In this document: in pieces, positions 1 to 14,500 of the stretch
Layout: every line of letters starts with the position of its first letter
How positions within the stretch are numbered: position 1 is the first letter of the stretch
Assembly (NCBI GenBank): GCA_902729315.2
Contig: LR746277.1
Coordinates: forward strand, 1,617,001-1,681,000
From: Spirodela intermedia
Taxonomy: Eukaryota > Streptophyta > Magnoliopsida > Alismatales > Araceae
Length of the DNA: 64,000 nt
Direction of reading: 5' to 3'
The notes under the pieces: generated by a model
Seen by the model: only the letters and a program-made list of their open reading frames with translations
The model's database searches: none
Told to the model about the DNA's origin: nothing
Position numbers and translations under genes: made by a program

Positions 1-475
1 TGATGTTTTATTACCAATGAATTTAAGAATTCCTTTAATTGTTAACTATTTCTTTCTGAATCTTTAAAATAAAAATTATGTTTTATTTTTCTCTTACAAA
101 TAACGGAAGAGACCTTCGTCGTTGAATTTTTTGTTGCAAGACTTTAATCCCAATTTTGCTTTTTTTTGCTTTTTTCTATTTATTTTTGCTAGTGTCTTAT
201 GCTCTTCATTGATTCCCTGATGCGGCAGTCATCGATCTAACATTGTTTTTACAAGTTTTTTTTATGATATTCATTGGTTGCTAACTTGCTAAAAGATTTT
301 GCCGTCTAAACTTTCTTTGGATTTAAAATCCTCCGGGCAGGATTTTGATTTGCATTTGTTTCCTTGCTTCCTGGAGTGTTGAATCACCTAATAAAAAACA
401 CCAAGAGCATGACTCTTTTTGAGTTTTGGTATCATCCCTACCCTGGATGATCAAATTTGTATTTTCGTATGATAA
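1..475. other. AT-rich flank, no gene seen
   Basis: T-rich sequence with stops in all frames. If the candidate exon that follows is real, this stretch would be its upstream intron, and the T-rich run near 440-470 would be the polypyrimidine tract. Nothing else is recognisable. Confidence 0.5.
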
Positions 476-685
476 GTGAGGACGGCTGAGCATATTCATG
501 GCATGACCACTGCAAACCGCAACAAGATGTTTGCACCCATGTCACCTAAGGAGAGTATTAAGGTTTATATGTCTGTGCCACTTGAGGAATGGACGGATGA
601 TCTAGGAATGGAATCTGAACACTACCCGGATTCATGGAATCTCCCCGTCCCCGCCTCTCCTTATCCACTTTTTTCAGGGGATTAG
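476..685 (+). CDS. candidate 3'-terminal exon of an unrecognised gene (partial)
   Basis: An open frame of about 69 codons closes with TAG at 683-685. Its product is rich in Met, Pro, Glu and Trp and includes VPLEEWTDDLGMESEHY, which reads more like real coding than the low-complexity frames around it. There is no convincing initiator ATG. AG dinucleotides follow T-rich sequence at about 473-486, so a spliced last exon of a gene entering from the left edge is plausible. I do not recognise the family. Chance ORF is the main alternative. Confidence 0.25.
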   Translation: MRTAEHIHGMTTANRNKMFAPMSPKESIKVYMSVPLEEWTDDLGMESEHYPDSWNLPVPASPYPLFSGD

Positions 686-698
686 ATGCCTGTAGTAG

Positions 699-1008
699 TT
701 ATTCTTGAAATCCGGAGCTCTGGTTCCCAGAAGCCAATACGGGGGAGAGCAAACCGCCGCCACAGCTGCAATTCATGTGTGTTCCCCCATCCATCAGCTG
801 CCCGATGATATGCAGCAGCTGGAACCAAGGCCACTTAGCCGAAGCCGTCTTTCCAGCATGTTGAACTGGCCCTTCCACCTCTGTTGAATCCAAAGCCTTC
901 AAACCCCTCGTTGAAGTTTTAGACGGGCATGAATGCTTATCTTCTGTCTTCTGCAGCTCCACTTCGTCAGACACGTTTCGATCAACTACAACCCAATCAG
1001 GCAGCAGC
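699..1008 (-). CDS. candidate 3'-terminal exon of an unrecognised gene (partial)
   Basis: On the minus strand a good acceptor (pyrimidine tract then CTAG) lies at 1009-1010. The frame then stays open for about 100 codons to TAA at 699-701. The product starts LLPDWVVVDRNVSDEVELQK and contains KWPWFQLLHIIGQ. Composition looks coding-like, but no family is recognised and no upstream exon could be joined. It faces the plus-strand candidate at 476-685 tail to tail, so at least one of the two may be spurious. Confidence 0.22.
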
Positions 1009-1939
1009 CTAGAAAGAATGGAGGTTCGTCTGAACAGCAGCGAATGTAGAGCCGGGGGGGGGGCATCAGCTGGAACACCCATCATCAGCGAATGGATGTG
1101 GACGCCACCATCGATTGAACACCAATGTCAAAGATAGATAGAGCTAACTTTTGGGCCTCCGAAGTTATGTGATGGGTGTGTTCATTTGCAAGATTCTCAG
1201 GGCCTCCTGGTCTTCTTCTTCTTCTTCTACTACTACTACTTCTCCTTCTTGATTTGTCAGATTTTTTCTGCAGATACTTTCTTTCTGGTGCCAAATCATA
1301 GAGAACAACAAATTGTATAGCAAGTGAGAGCAAACTGTTGCTCTCCACGTCTTCTCCTGTATCTCACAAGCATTGAGAATAAATCTCATACTGGCTGAGA
1401 TAAAAGGAATAAATCTCCAGTTTAATAAACTCATATACCGACGGCCGCTCTTCTGCAATGAGAGAATTCTTACGACGGCTTTCAGCATTTTCCTCAGAAA
1501 GCCAACCACATTTGTTACATATATAATCATCATGTTGCGTATGAATGATACGGTTTCGAATTAGTATCAATGCAGGGCATGATTTTGCATAATTGATATC
1601 AATGCGCTCATCGATCCAGAAAGAAGTAAAAAGAATGCGAAGAAATAGTTGTTTTTCCAAAGTCAAGTCAGCGGTGAATCATGCCATAGGCTGCAGGAGC
1701 ATCTGACTCCAAGTCTGTCATATGATAAGTTGACTCATAACTGGTGCCATGAGCATAATGTAATAAACGACGGGATAAACTAAAAATTCAGTGGTACTAT
1801 CAAGAGCACAATTTGCCGAATGCATTAATCAGGTGGCTGATGGAATGGGGCACATAAAAAGGCGCTAGGAGAGATTTAAAGAGCATAATTAGGAGCGGTG
1901 CGAGAATAATTTACACGACATTCTGACAAGGAACGGGGC
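1009..1939. other. 3' flank of NOC1, with a triplet microsatellite
   Basis: It should hold the NOC1 3' UTR next to 1939. A TTC/CTA triplet run lies at about 1211-1251. Overlapping minus-strand frames of 87-122 codons occur at 1085-1666 in different registers. None shows a recognisable domain, and they cannot be told apart from chance. Confidence 0.45.
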
Positions 1940-2590
1940 TCAGGCTGACACCTTACTTCGTTTCTTCTTCTGCTGCTGCTGCTGCTGCTTTGGTTGATGT
2001 GATTTAGGTTTCCTTTTTCTGCCGCCGCTGCTGCTGCTGTCCAAATATTTATCCTTGTCACGTTCAAAATCTTCCACACTTACGAATGGGGATTCCTGAG
2101 ATTTCTTATTCTTTTTGGGCTTGTGCAGCGGTTCATCTTCCCATAGGTCATCATCTCCCAAGGTACTGCCATCTCCGTCAACCTGACCGTCCCAGCTGCC
2201 ATCGCTAGCACTATCATCGTCTGGGTCTTCTTCCTCAGGGGCAACCTCATCAGAAGAATTGACTTCTCCCTCGCTGCCATCGCCAATCAGTTCATCATCA
2301 TCCTCAGCGGCGACCATGTCCAGATCTTCATAATCATACTCTCCATCCATATCTTTGGAAGTAAGTGGCGCCAAACCCAATATCTCTTCCACCTCCTCAT
2401 CTGCACTGTCATCACTTCCGATGGGGACCAACTCATCATCCTCATCCACGGCTTTCGTCTTCTTCTTCTTTTTCTTTGATGCCGTACTTTTATTAGCATA
2501 GAATTTATGGAAAATGATATCTTCGGGAGGAACCTCATTCTCTGCTAGCTGCAATATGTCCTCTCCAATCAGATGAGAGTCCAGGTCAAG
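1940..2590 (-). CDS. NOC1: NOC1 exon 16, acidic and basic C-terminal tail
   Basis: Acceptor TTGCAG at 2591-2596. It begins LDLDSHLIGEDILQLAENEV and has PPEDIIFHKFYANK, the last folded block. After that come a Lys run, a long Asp/Glu/Ser-rich tract (about residues 850-960) and a Lys-rich end with short Ser and Gln runs. The Ser and Gln runs come from GCT/CTG triplet repeats on the plus strand at about 1970-1988 and 2023-2040, which are likely length-polymorphic. The stop codon starts at 1942 and ends at 1940. Confidence 0.94.
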   Translation of the reverse strand, partial: LDLDSHLIGEDILQLAENEVPPEDIIFHKFYANKSTASKKKKKKTKAVDEDDELVPIGSDDSADEEVEEILGLAPLTSKDMDGEYDYEDLDMVAAEDDDELIGDGSEGEVNSSDEVAPEEEDPDDDSASDGSWDGQVDGDGSTLGDDDLWEDEPLHKPKKNKKSQESPFVSVEDFERDKDKYLDSSSSGGRKRKPKSHQPKQQQQQQKKKRSKVSA

Positions 2591-5500
2591 CTGCAAACAC
2601 AAATAAATATGTAACTTGTTATCCTCCCAGAACACAAACTATTACTGAGTCAAAGTCTAAGGAATGATAAACAAATACATAAACAGAGCAAAACAGTGAT
2701 ATAAATATCCAATGATTCAAGCTACTATGAATGTAGGCCACAGAAGAGAATGCAGACCGGTGCTGAAGAACAAGATAATAAGCTATTGACGCTGCTGACA
2801 CTACAAGCACCTTACATATTTCTACCGGATCACAGCGTAACCAGCAAATGTGGTCCTATGACGAAGCATATAACCTGATACACTCACACATAATATATAT
2901 GTAATGACTATATATTGGATTCATGTTATATTTTGCACTGAGTTCACAACATCGCCTGAAAAAATAATGCAAAAAGCAGCGACCGCTGATTGATAAATCT
3001 TATGAGACAATTTTGAGTAGAATGTATAGGTTGAAAGGAATTATATATTAACATATCCAATTCATTATTCTAAAATTATGCAAGATCTTTACAAGCTTTG
3101 GAGAACCAAGGAATAAATTAGCCACAGACTACCATGCATAACTCAAGACATAAATCAGAAACTCAAAACACTAAGCCAAAATAATTTACTCAAATAATTC
3201 ATCCAAATGAGCACATGAAAGACAGGTGATTTATTGATTTACATAATTGTGACTGAACTGATTATTCATAAGCAAAGAAGGATATACAGACAACACAGTC
3301 TAACACGGAAATCGGTAAAGAGCCTAAAAGGGTTGATCCATCATAATGAAAGAACAAGTAAAAAAATTACATTCAATGAAAACAAAAAACATATTGAAAA
3401 TAAAGTACAAGCACAAGAATCCCACTCAGAACAAAAAACAACCTCTTAGAGGCAGATAGTTCACTGAAAAATCATAACTTAAGGAAAATATAACATGAAA
3501 ACGACATAATAGTATGTCTGAAAGGACGACTTTGTACTAAATTATGATGAAGCAAATCCACAACATGGGCAGGCAAGCACCACCTTTGAAACATGACGAC
3601 AAACACAAATCTCTACAGGATGGGAAATCAGAGCTGAATCTGCAGAGCGAATATTTTTCTAATGAAGGCACTATGATCTAATAAAACACTGAGAATGGAT
3701 AACTTCAAATATCAACTGATTTGAACACATTATTGCCGATTTTTTGCTTAGCGAAGCGATTACTCTCTTGAGACGTACCATTGCCAAAACGTTGAGGGAA
3801 AATTTTGAAAACTCAATAAATATAGAAAAACAAAGGTTAACGAGTGATGTGGGTAACATCTTTAGTAAGCAGACAGGTCTAGGACTAAGAAGCGGTGCGT
3901 ATGACAGATGATACAATTCAATAGCACCTAAGATAATTAAGAGGAATATTTTATAAGTGCTTTAATAATTAATTTCGAACTAGACATAATCCCCCTTGAT
4001 AGCTGATAATGTATCACGGTATTTTGGTTCTCTATTACACATTAGTGAACCTGCAAGCCACAGGTTACCATTCGTCCATTATCAATATAAAACTTATTCT
4101 CTCTTTTGAAGTTATTCTCTGCAAGTTTTTACCCCAAATATACCGAATTACATATCACCTTATGTTAGAAGATATTGAAAGTCTTTCAGATACTCATGAA
4201 GTTAGAAAAGTCAACCACAGGTATTGTCACTCATGTTCTTGAGAATCTTTCTTTATTTAAAAGCATTACCACCTCATCATTATCAGAAAATAACTTTCAC
4301 ATTTATGCTCAAGCGATTCCTTTATACTTGACATTTTTTGCCTCAAAATGCAGCTTTAGATTTTTCATCAAAGGGATGATAAAATAATCTAACAACCACA
4401 GAGTAACCTTTAGGAAGAACCAGATCTGTATAACCCGGAGTATGTCCATATCACCATGTTATAATAAAAAGTTCAACTTTGGTCACTACTAAGTACTATT
4501 GTTTCACCTAACTACTTAAAAGAATTTGAGCCATATTTTCAATGGTGGCATCTACTTCTATGTGACCATCTGTTTATTGATACCAAGTATTGATGAAATT
4601 CAGCTAAGAATCAAACTGAGGTGACTGTGGAACAGCCATTCACAATCATACATGGTTTTGACAATTTCATGAAATATGATCCTCCCAACAAATGAACGAC
4701 ATAAATAGCATTTGTTCTTCATATGATATCAAAAAAACCATCTCCCTCAAATATGACGCACGACAACTTTGAAGCATAGGGTCAAATATCACTGAAAGTG
4801 AGTTCAAAAGAAAATTTTCCCTTCATCTTTTAAACTATCCTTTAACTCTCGGATGGTTTTCTCCCTTGCGACCATCTTGTGACAAAGTCAAGTACCAGAA
4901 GGTATATGTGGACCAAGTGGAACATTTATTTACTGCCTGCCAAGTTTCGGACTATATGAAGCTATGCATTTCCTCTTCAAATTAAACAAGCCAACCAATT
5001 TCACGTGTCACATTCCTCTCACAAAACCTCTTAAAGTTATGAGGAGCTGAGACAAGCTGAAGTAAGTTTCTACTTGATTACATGGAAGCTCCACTTAGCT
5101 TCTTATGTTCATACAAAGTGCTTTTTCTGCAAAGAATCCGCAAAACCAGGATAACTATGCAACCAAAATTGCAAATAGACCACCCATAAGAACTATGTTA
5201 AGACATGGAACGGAAAGAGTTTACTTCAGGCACATTTCTTTAGGCAGGCGACCTTCTAATTATTTCCACCCTTTCCTCATCTATAATGATGCTTCCATTA
5301 TTTGATATATATAAACCCAAGAGGAATAAGTATTCATAAGGTTGAATTTTTTAAATTAACATATGACTGATGTTTTTGCATAATAATGGGAACGTCACAA
5401 GATTCTTAATGTACTCTTGTCACTTTGCCAAAAACTGTAGTTCCAAGGACAAGTTTTGAAAGCTAGCTCATCAAACAATGGCCTTTCGGATGTACTCACC

Positions 5501-8500
5501 AAAAGCAAGCTATTTGGTGGCTCAGAAAGAAAATATAATTGCGAATTCTCCAAATAAAGGCTTCACATCATTTAACCAACGGTTCTGATATCCCTGGAGT
5601 TACAGTTAATCATAATATCTAAGAAAGAATTGCCGTCACATTGATGGCTTCATTTGAGACCATGATCTAAATGGTGTTTACAATTAATGTCTCATTTGAA
5701 GTTTTCCCCACTAAGTTGAAACACCTACTACCTCATAAGCAACAACTTCACAAACTCATCTCCTAGAATATCTGTAGTCAAAAAATCAATCAACCTCAAG
5801 CCTAAGCAATCATAAATACGAAGCCAATCATTGATTGTGCGTTAATCTTCAACATTTAGGCATGATAATGATTTCTTTTTCTTTGTGCTGGTTCACCAAC
5901 ACAAAATATCCCAACACTCGAAAAATCATCATATCTTTATCACTTGAATCTAGTAGAGAAGAAATGTAAATCTGATTATACTGCATTTGTTAAATTTAAC
6001 ATCGAATTGCGTGACAATGAGTATCGTCGTCACAGGAACCACCTGTTGCTGCTAGATGCAACCTTTCAAGGAGTTGAAGAGAGCTTTCAAAACATTGGAG
6101 AAGCTCCAAGTTACCCATGCTAGGTTGATAATGAACAAAAGTTGCACTAACTTGTGGCATATACATATCGTAAGGTCCCGCAAAACCAGAATAAAATATT
6201 AAATGCATAAAGATTTATCACTTTTCAGCGGCAATGAAGTCCCGTATAAAATCAGAAGTTAAAACACACATCGTAAACCACAGGGTTATTGTAGAAACTG
6301 CATTGCTGTAACCAGATCACCTACACACTAGTTATTAAATTTCGATTTATCTAGTTTATCAAGAAATTGGATTGCACGACTCTTTGCATCAAAAACATAT
6401 TGGTTCAAGAGTAAAACGATTGAACATTCAAGATAATTAAGATTAGTAGGAAACGCTGAAGTATGTTACTCAGCATTCTATCTGAGACAAACGCACAGGA
6501 GCAAACAAACAAAAAGTTTAAGAGAAAGAAGAAAAAAACAATACAGATTTCAGAATATAAGAGACATGAATAAGGAAACTAAACAAACAAAGTAAAATAA
6601 TTTAAAAACGTTCGTGCCAATACTTGGTAATAAAATGAAGCAAAAAATATCAACGTTCATGAAATGATAAGGTAGTTAATGCATAGTACAAGTAAAAATG
6701 AGATCACGATAATAATATCATGCTGAATCAGAAAGCCACAAACTGAATTCTTGCTTGGATTTGTAACATCAATAGGTATCTCATGCTATACCTTTCTTGC
6801 TGGTGCAATTTGGGAACCACCGTGCCACATTTCCTCTCCTCTCTGATTCGCCCTTGGCTTCTTCTCCATGAACTTGTCCAAAAAAGCAGCAAGGGATAGA
6901 TCATTTAAAGGGTCACCATTGTATACAATGTTGACGCCGGACAGAAGGGTTTGAGCCATGGCTGCTACGGATGGATGCACATGTGCAGCCAGGAGTGTTA
7001 ATTCCCACCAACCAGCAGTTTCTGCATTGCTGTCAAAACGCTATTATAAGAAAATGCCATTAACTTTATAGAGCATTATTGTCCCCATGGAACCCCTATA
7101 AGAAAAACATTTTGATCCAAAAACTTTCACAGAACTACCAGTCGATGCATATTTTGATTTGACTCCAATCTCGGTTCGAGCTTTTATTTTCCTACTTTCG
7201 TCCCTAAGCTTTTCTACATTAAAAATTGTGCTTGGAAATAAAATCAGCACGACCATTTTTCTCTCAAATCGAGACATTCAAATTATTTGAGAATTCAAAA
7301 TTGCTTTCTTAGGAATTCATGTGCAGCCTTTTCGCTCATGAATCCTATAGTTATCGTCCATCAATGCAACTATGAAAACATATAGATATATACACACACA
7401 CACAAGGCAGTGGCATGTCAGCAAGCAAATAGCCCATATCCTTGCAACCAGGGCAAGAAGGCAGATGGCCGATGTGAGGCATGGTGGTTCATTCTATCAA
7501 GTATTATATAATCTATAAAATAATAGATTCTACCAATCGACTTCCACTCTAATTATGTTGAGCGTGATCTAGATTCGAGTGATCAGAAGAAAATAACGGG
7601 ATTTTACTAAGTCTTTTAGAAGCAGCTGTTAGGCTCCCATCGGGCCTTACACCAAGAGTAAGAGGGCGTGTGGGTCATGTGAGGCTAAGTAGGCAGGTAT
7701 TTAGGTAAATGTCAGGCAGGGATTGAATGAGAGAACAGGGGACAAGGTTTTGGGCAGGTTGCGGCTTGTGGAGGAGAGAGGTGGTCCTCTTGAAAGATCA
7801 CCACGAACTGGTATTAGGGTTCCTGTCGGAGCCCAATCCTCCTTATTTTCATGCTTCTGTTCTTTATTTTCTACTATTTTGTGCGTCCCCGTTTTGGGTT
7901 CCTATCAACAGCTTGGATCCTAAGACAGGATATCTTGACTAAGGAACACAGAACCATCCAGAGTTCGCAGATTGCTGCAACGACATAGTTAAACGAGAGA
8001 GAGTGATAGAAAAAATATTCATCAGGATAAACACAAGGAAACATAATGCAAGAACCTTCTGCTTAATCTAACAACATTGTCAAACAGAAGTAAAGGAGCA
8101 TAACTGTGTGCTTAAGGGAATAAAAGACAGGACAAGCACTTGCGATACGTGAGGAATGTAGCTTTATGAATAAACAGCGTGGGAAGTACAAAGAAATACC
8201 AGTACGAGGGCTCTCTATGACGCGGATCATATCTTGCAGATAAAGGAGTCTTTATGCAAGGTTCCATACCCTCTCTAATTAAGGACTTCAATTTTTCATT
8301 CTTCATATCCACGATAGCATCTCCAGATGAACTTCTAACTTTAAATTTGCAATTCTCTGAGTTGTCACCAAAATTCTCATCAGCCAATAAACTTTGATCT
8401 CTTGTTTCACCCATTTCTTTAACCCGAAGATTTGAACAAAGAGATTTTATTGAACCACCAAATGTAGCATCAGTTATTTCTTTGGTATCCTCCTGTATAT

Positions 8501-11500
8501 CCGTGAAATGCTCAAGATCTTCATCAACAGATTCATTTTGAAGCATCATACTCCTGTACAAATGAAAGGTAAAGTAAAAAAACCAAATGCAGAACACATT
8601 CAACTGCCTTCTGCCCAGGCAGCAAGCCAAAGGGATTAGGCAACAACTACTCTATCTGCTCCAAATGATGTTCACGTTTGCCTTAACCGGCCAACGTAAA
8701 TGCTGTCCACCGAGGAGAGACAAGCATAACAGTAAATTTTAGGCATGCTGGGAACCGCATCCGCCACCAAAGTGATCCCCTGTGGGCATTCCATGCATAG
8801 GTGGACTAGAAAAGAGGTCCAGCCAGGATGCACACAGGCGCTCAAAATGCTTTGGGCATCTAGACTGTCTAAGCAACACTTTCACGACCAAGAGTCAAAA
8901 AATCAAAGTATGGGTATCATATGCAGTTGACACAAATCATCAGAAAGGCTTACCACATATGTGGTTTTGCTTTAAGGACTTCCGAGAGAAGGCAAAGGCA
9001 TCCACAGGCATATTGAGGTGGTTGCTGCAGTGATATCTGTAGAAATAAAAAACCACAGCTTTCTTAGGCATCGTAAAAACTAAATATTCTCCTCAGCATA
9101 GTCCATGAGAAAACTGGAACAGTAACGAAAATAATGTTGAACTAAAAACAATAAAATTAGACATAACAGGAAAATATTGCTTGGGCAGGGGAGCAATCAA
9201 ATAATTGTGATAAAAAACCAATCCAGTGCAGTGCAAGACTAGACAAAATGCCCTCGATTTTTTTTGGAGATGTGCTAGGACCAACTGACATGATTTTGAA
9301 ATTGTATCTGATAAGAAAGAAAAGGTTAATTGCCAACCTGCAGAAGCCGCTTGGAAAAAGCAGAAATGCGTTTCACATTTAAATCACTCTTCATCGCTTT
9401 GAACAGTAACGCGAGAAACATTTCATGCTGAAAAAGGCCAGTATAATTGTTAAATATTTTAATACACAAGAAAAGTATTGCAACCAGAGTATGATAAGAA
9501 GCTATAATTGAAAATGTTTCATTAAATGTTAAGTCGATGAGAAAAAAAAAAATTATGAGCACTTCCAAATTGTCACATTAGTTTTCCTTTTTCTTATTGT
9601 GTAGTCAAAGTCAATGATCAAACCTCCTTGGCAGTCCAGATTTAAGGATAAATTTTAGATTCCATTGGTAAGCCCCATGAATAGAACCAAACCGGAACCC
9701 TCTCAGTACAAAGAAAAAAGCACATGCCTTCCAACTTCATAGAACATGCAAGCAGTAAAATATAGAATTTTGATAATAACCACCGTAAGCATTCTCCCTT
9801 CTTCCAACACTTCACTAGGACTCCCGAGTATTTTTTTGATGACATTAACAAGTTGAGAGAACAATAACATTTAACCCTTACATAGTAGCACGGACGGAGA
9901 GTGTATGAGGTAACAAAAGTGGATGAAGAGGCTATTTAGGAATTGTTTAGGTAGATTTTAGTCAACGTTTTCCAATTGATCTATAGCAAAACATAACCTA
10001 GTCCCCCCATGGAAGTATTTCCATTTTTAATGATAAAAGTGGTACTTTCATTTGGTTTTTTAAAATTCACTGCACTCCTAGTCGCTGGTGAAAAAATAAG
10101 GTACCTGTATTAAAATAAACGACAACAATATGTAGTTAAAAAAAGAATTACCTTAGAAGAATTCAAGGCAGCAGGTACAAGAAGTTTTGAATACAGAGCA
10201 CGGTAAAAACGATCACTAAGAATCTGATTCTTAAAGGAAATTTGGTACAAGAGTGTCAAGGCCTGGACGCCTATGTTGAAATTTTTTGAATGAACCTGCA
10301 ATTAAAAATATTCAACCTCACACTCCAAATGACAGTACTGTCAACCCAAAAGGTTCAACAAGCAGAAAGTTTTTACAAGCTTACCAATCTAAAAAGAATG
10401 GGTGTTTGAACCTCTATTATATCATCGGCCTCATCACTCGCAACAAACGGAAATGCCCTATTGACACCCTGTGTGAACAAATTCCAACCATAAGACACAT
10501 CATTCAGCTTCCAGATAGATACAGAAAAATACATTTATAATATGAATGTGAAACATGTAGAATGGATGCTTTTTTCAGGCCATTAACATGGACCTCAAAT
10601 ATGAATGGTTGGGAATTAATCAAGATGCCAATACCTACAAATTTACGCCTGAGTATGTATGTTATCAGCTAATTAAAGGAAAGGACCAATAACTAATGAA
10701 AGAAAATCAGTGAGAGTTAATATGGATAATTGCTGCAGAGTCAAGGGAAAGTTTTGAACAGAAAAAATAGGAACGTCTGCATGTCCACTAGTTTCCATGG
10801 GTTTTGTACACGACATATCCAACAGGAACTAGCAGTTGAAAATGATACGATCAGTTTTCACCTAAATTGAATCAAAATGGGGCAAGTTATCAGGCGCAAT
10901 CAATATTTTTTGCATGGAAACACTCTTGTAGTTTTTTTTGTATGGAAGGGTCAACAAATGACAGATTTTATCAAGGGTTGGTCAATTAATATTGAACATC
11001 AGGTAGTACCATGTAAATACTCGAAATAAGAAACGAACCTAAGCGTTAAGAAGAGCGATATGTACAAACACTTTACAAGTCACACATGGAAACATTCTTT
11101 GACTAATCGAACCTAGAAATAGACATTGATCAGCAGTATCTACAACTTATTGTCTTCTTCTTTATGAATGAATATACCAACAGATGATAGATTTTATAAG
11201 GGGTCTGACACCTAAGACTGAACACATGGTAATGCCCTATAATAACTTCATTATATAATCACACTTCATTATATAATTTGATACAGTAATATAGAGTAAC
11301 TTATCACGTCTACAATAACTACCTTAATATTGAAATGCAAATACGGTTCTTAGCTTTTTTATTGAAATGCAAGGATCATGATACCAACAGGTAATCATGA
11401 TTAAAAAAAACAGCACACAGACTTACAGTCAGAAGAGCACATAAAAGACGGGAGTCCATTTCAACACAAGATTCCAGCAAATGCTCTTTGCTCTTGACCG

Positions 11501-14500
11501 ATCTAGATCTCCATTTTTTATCCTCGGTATTTTTCTTCACGCCATGAACATGATCCCTGGAGTTCCTGGCAGCATTATCACCTTCTGCATTATCAGGCCC
11601 AGATGAAATCAGCACCTGAAAAATGTGAAAGCCAGTTCAGAAAACTGACCTTGCAATAAAGTCAACTAAATGAACAAAATTAGTTAGTGAAGCTCTTGAG
11701 AGAATTGCTCATAAGAGCAATGTCAGAAAACTTCATGTATTCCGTGACAAGTGACTGGATTAGCAAAGGAAAGAAGCAGCTAGACAAAGAGACGGATCCT
11801 GTCCAGAATCTATCCAATTTTCTCAAAGAAAGGCAATTGCTGAACCTACCAAAACCACTTGGTAAGCAGCATTCGATAAAAAAGTTTCTATTTCCAATTA
11901 TCTAATATTTACTGAAAAGTTACTTTTCTGATTGAGCAGTCCAAGCTATTCTGAGTCAGTATGATGGGGAACAAAGAGGCCCAATCCAAGCTATTCTGAG
12001 TCATAAACGTCTTTAATTAAAGTTTGGATCAACAAAAAAGGTTTCAAATCAGGATTTGAAGTGTGCATATCGCAGCTGATTTCGAAAATTAGAATGGCAT
12101 TACGAGAGGAGGGTTTAATTCAAGCCCAACGAAGCCCAACTATTGATGATCTCATTGATGTGTAAGAAATATTCCAAAAAAACGTCAAATACGATGAAGA
12201 ATATAAGAAAACACAAGTTTAGAAAAGATTAAGCATTACCTCATATTCATTGTGTTGAATTAAACATATATAAATATATCATGCATACATCATGCAAGCA
12301 GGCCAATGTGAATCATTAATGCTCACACAAATGCAAACGCAACTCCACTACCCTTTCAGCCATTCATGTAATCCCAAGAGACATAGCTTCATGTTCAGTC
12401 ATTTGCTCCAATACTGATACCCACTATGCATAGCAGTCATTTCCCAACACAAAGAGTGTGATAATGCCATTCGAACATCGTCAACCTCTGCTTGTGATAA
12501 TCCACCAACCTATACTCACCCTATCCTCCTTACTGTCGACCCTCCCCTTCCCACTTCCTCAACTTCTCTTCTGCCATCAACTTACTGGCCTTCCAGCCCT
12601 ATTTATTGTTCCAAACTCAAACTTACACAGGAGACCTCTTTTAACTTCCTTCCGTACCTCATCAGCTGCAAACATTTTCCCCAGCATCCTCTTCCTTACA
12701 TTTCCTTTTCACATATCTCCGTTCTCAGCCTCAGACCACGTGCCCGTTGAAGCCTCACCATCTTCTCCAATCCACATTCAAAGAATCCTCTTCCTCTCCT
12801 AGCCACTTCTTCGCATTCATGCATTTTAGTACAACTCTGAATGATGCTCTGTTTAATCAATTCCTAACTCAAATGACAACTTATAGGAAAAAGTGGAGGA
12901 CAAATTGAGTTTTCTTAACAGAAATACACTTCAAGATGACAGAGCTCTTCATGTCGCTACTCCTATGAGAGTGCTTATTAAACTCGGAACAAATAATCAT
13001 AAAAGCTAAGCAACTGTCCAGTTTTACAAAGAGTAAATCATGCAGTTGTAGGAAGGACGCACAGAAGCAGAGAAGTTGCGGAAAGCCTTGATACACTGAG
13101 AATTGACACAGTCAATGAAATCAATCATGAAAGGAATTTCTTCTCTTTGGCCTCCCATGACTAACTGTTCTCATGAGAATACTTTTACTTAAAAACAATG
13201 GATGATAAAAACAATGGCATCAAATTTATTTACCAAAAACAACTGCTAGCAGAGTTAAAATCCTCAAGAGGAAAGAAGCTCATTCCTGTTACTAGCGTCA
13301 TCAATTACCAAAGATAGAAAATTGGGAATCAAATCTAACACGAGAAATATCATGACACTACGTAGTGTATGCAAAATGCCAAAAATCGATGATCATTTGC
13401 AGTATAGTCCCCTACCTTGAATAGTGCAAAATATATATCAACCAAGCGTTTCGCAACTTTAGGACCATCGCCTTTTTTTGACAGAAGAATTTGGCTCAAA
13501 AAATTAACCTGGGCATAAAATCATCCAGAATAAGGGCTCAATTTAAAGTAAAGACCATACCCAATATAAATCTATAAGATAGATTAACTGGGAGTTAAAT
13601 AAATATGCAGATAGAAAAAATAATGAGGTGAAGCAGATGACAGCTCACAAAGGCTTTTTCGTCATCCCAATTTGATGAAAAATAGATTAAGTACGAAGGG
13701 TGCTATGAGTTTGACTTCGATAATGCTATGTTCAGCGTCAGAAAGAAAATGGAATTCTTTCGGTTCATTAAAATAATTAAATAGCAAGTTGAAATACCCA
13801 AATTTGGTTACATCACATTTAATGTAAGAAATAACACAATGAACTTCACGCTAGATGCAAATCTCAGTAAGATTTTGTCAATGTAGTAACAGGTTTTGTA
13901 GCCGTACAAAAGAAGCATAGAGCATGATATTTCAATTATAGTTGCACAATATGGTTGAAGTGCTAAAACTTAGTTACATCCCACTTGAACCAAGAAAATA
14001 CACTGAAAACTCTGCAAGTATAATAATAGCCATCATAGTTTTGAAAATGAAACGTACAGCATGATACTTAGATCGCAGTCCCACATGAGGTCGAAATATG
14101 AAAGCATCAACCTCTTCAATGACAATAAGCTGAAAAGAAAAAAAAATAGGATTAGTACAATAGATAATGGGAAAATCACATTATTTTATATACTTCACAT
14201 AACACTGATATTCTGTGGGAAAGCACAAATGACAAATCCAGAACAACCTACATTGGGGGGGAAAAATCACAAATAGCTCTTAATTATTTGGAGAAAACGA
14301 TGGCTGGGTCTCAAGGTCTCACCAGCCACTCAAAGCCAATCAATAGCTCATCATATAGATAGTTTGTAATATTCCAGCATTAGGTGACAGAATCTCAATC
14401 TGGATAAATTTGTTAAATTATGGTTGTCTTTTCGTGTAGACTTCTAAAAAGTCAAGTAAACATATGTATTGGACAGCCTACCAAGTCAATGTAAATACTG

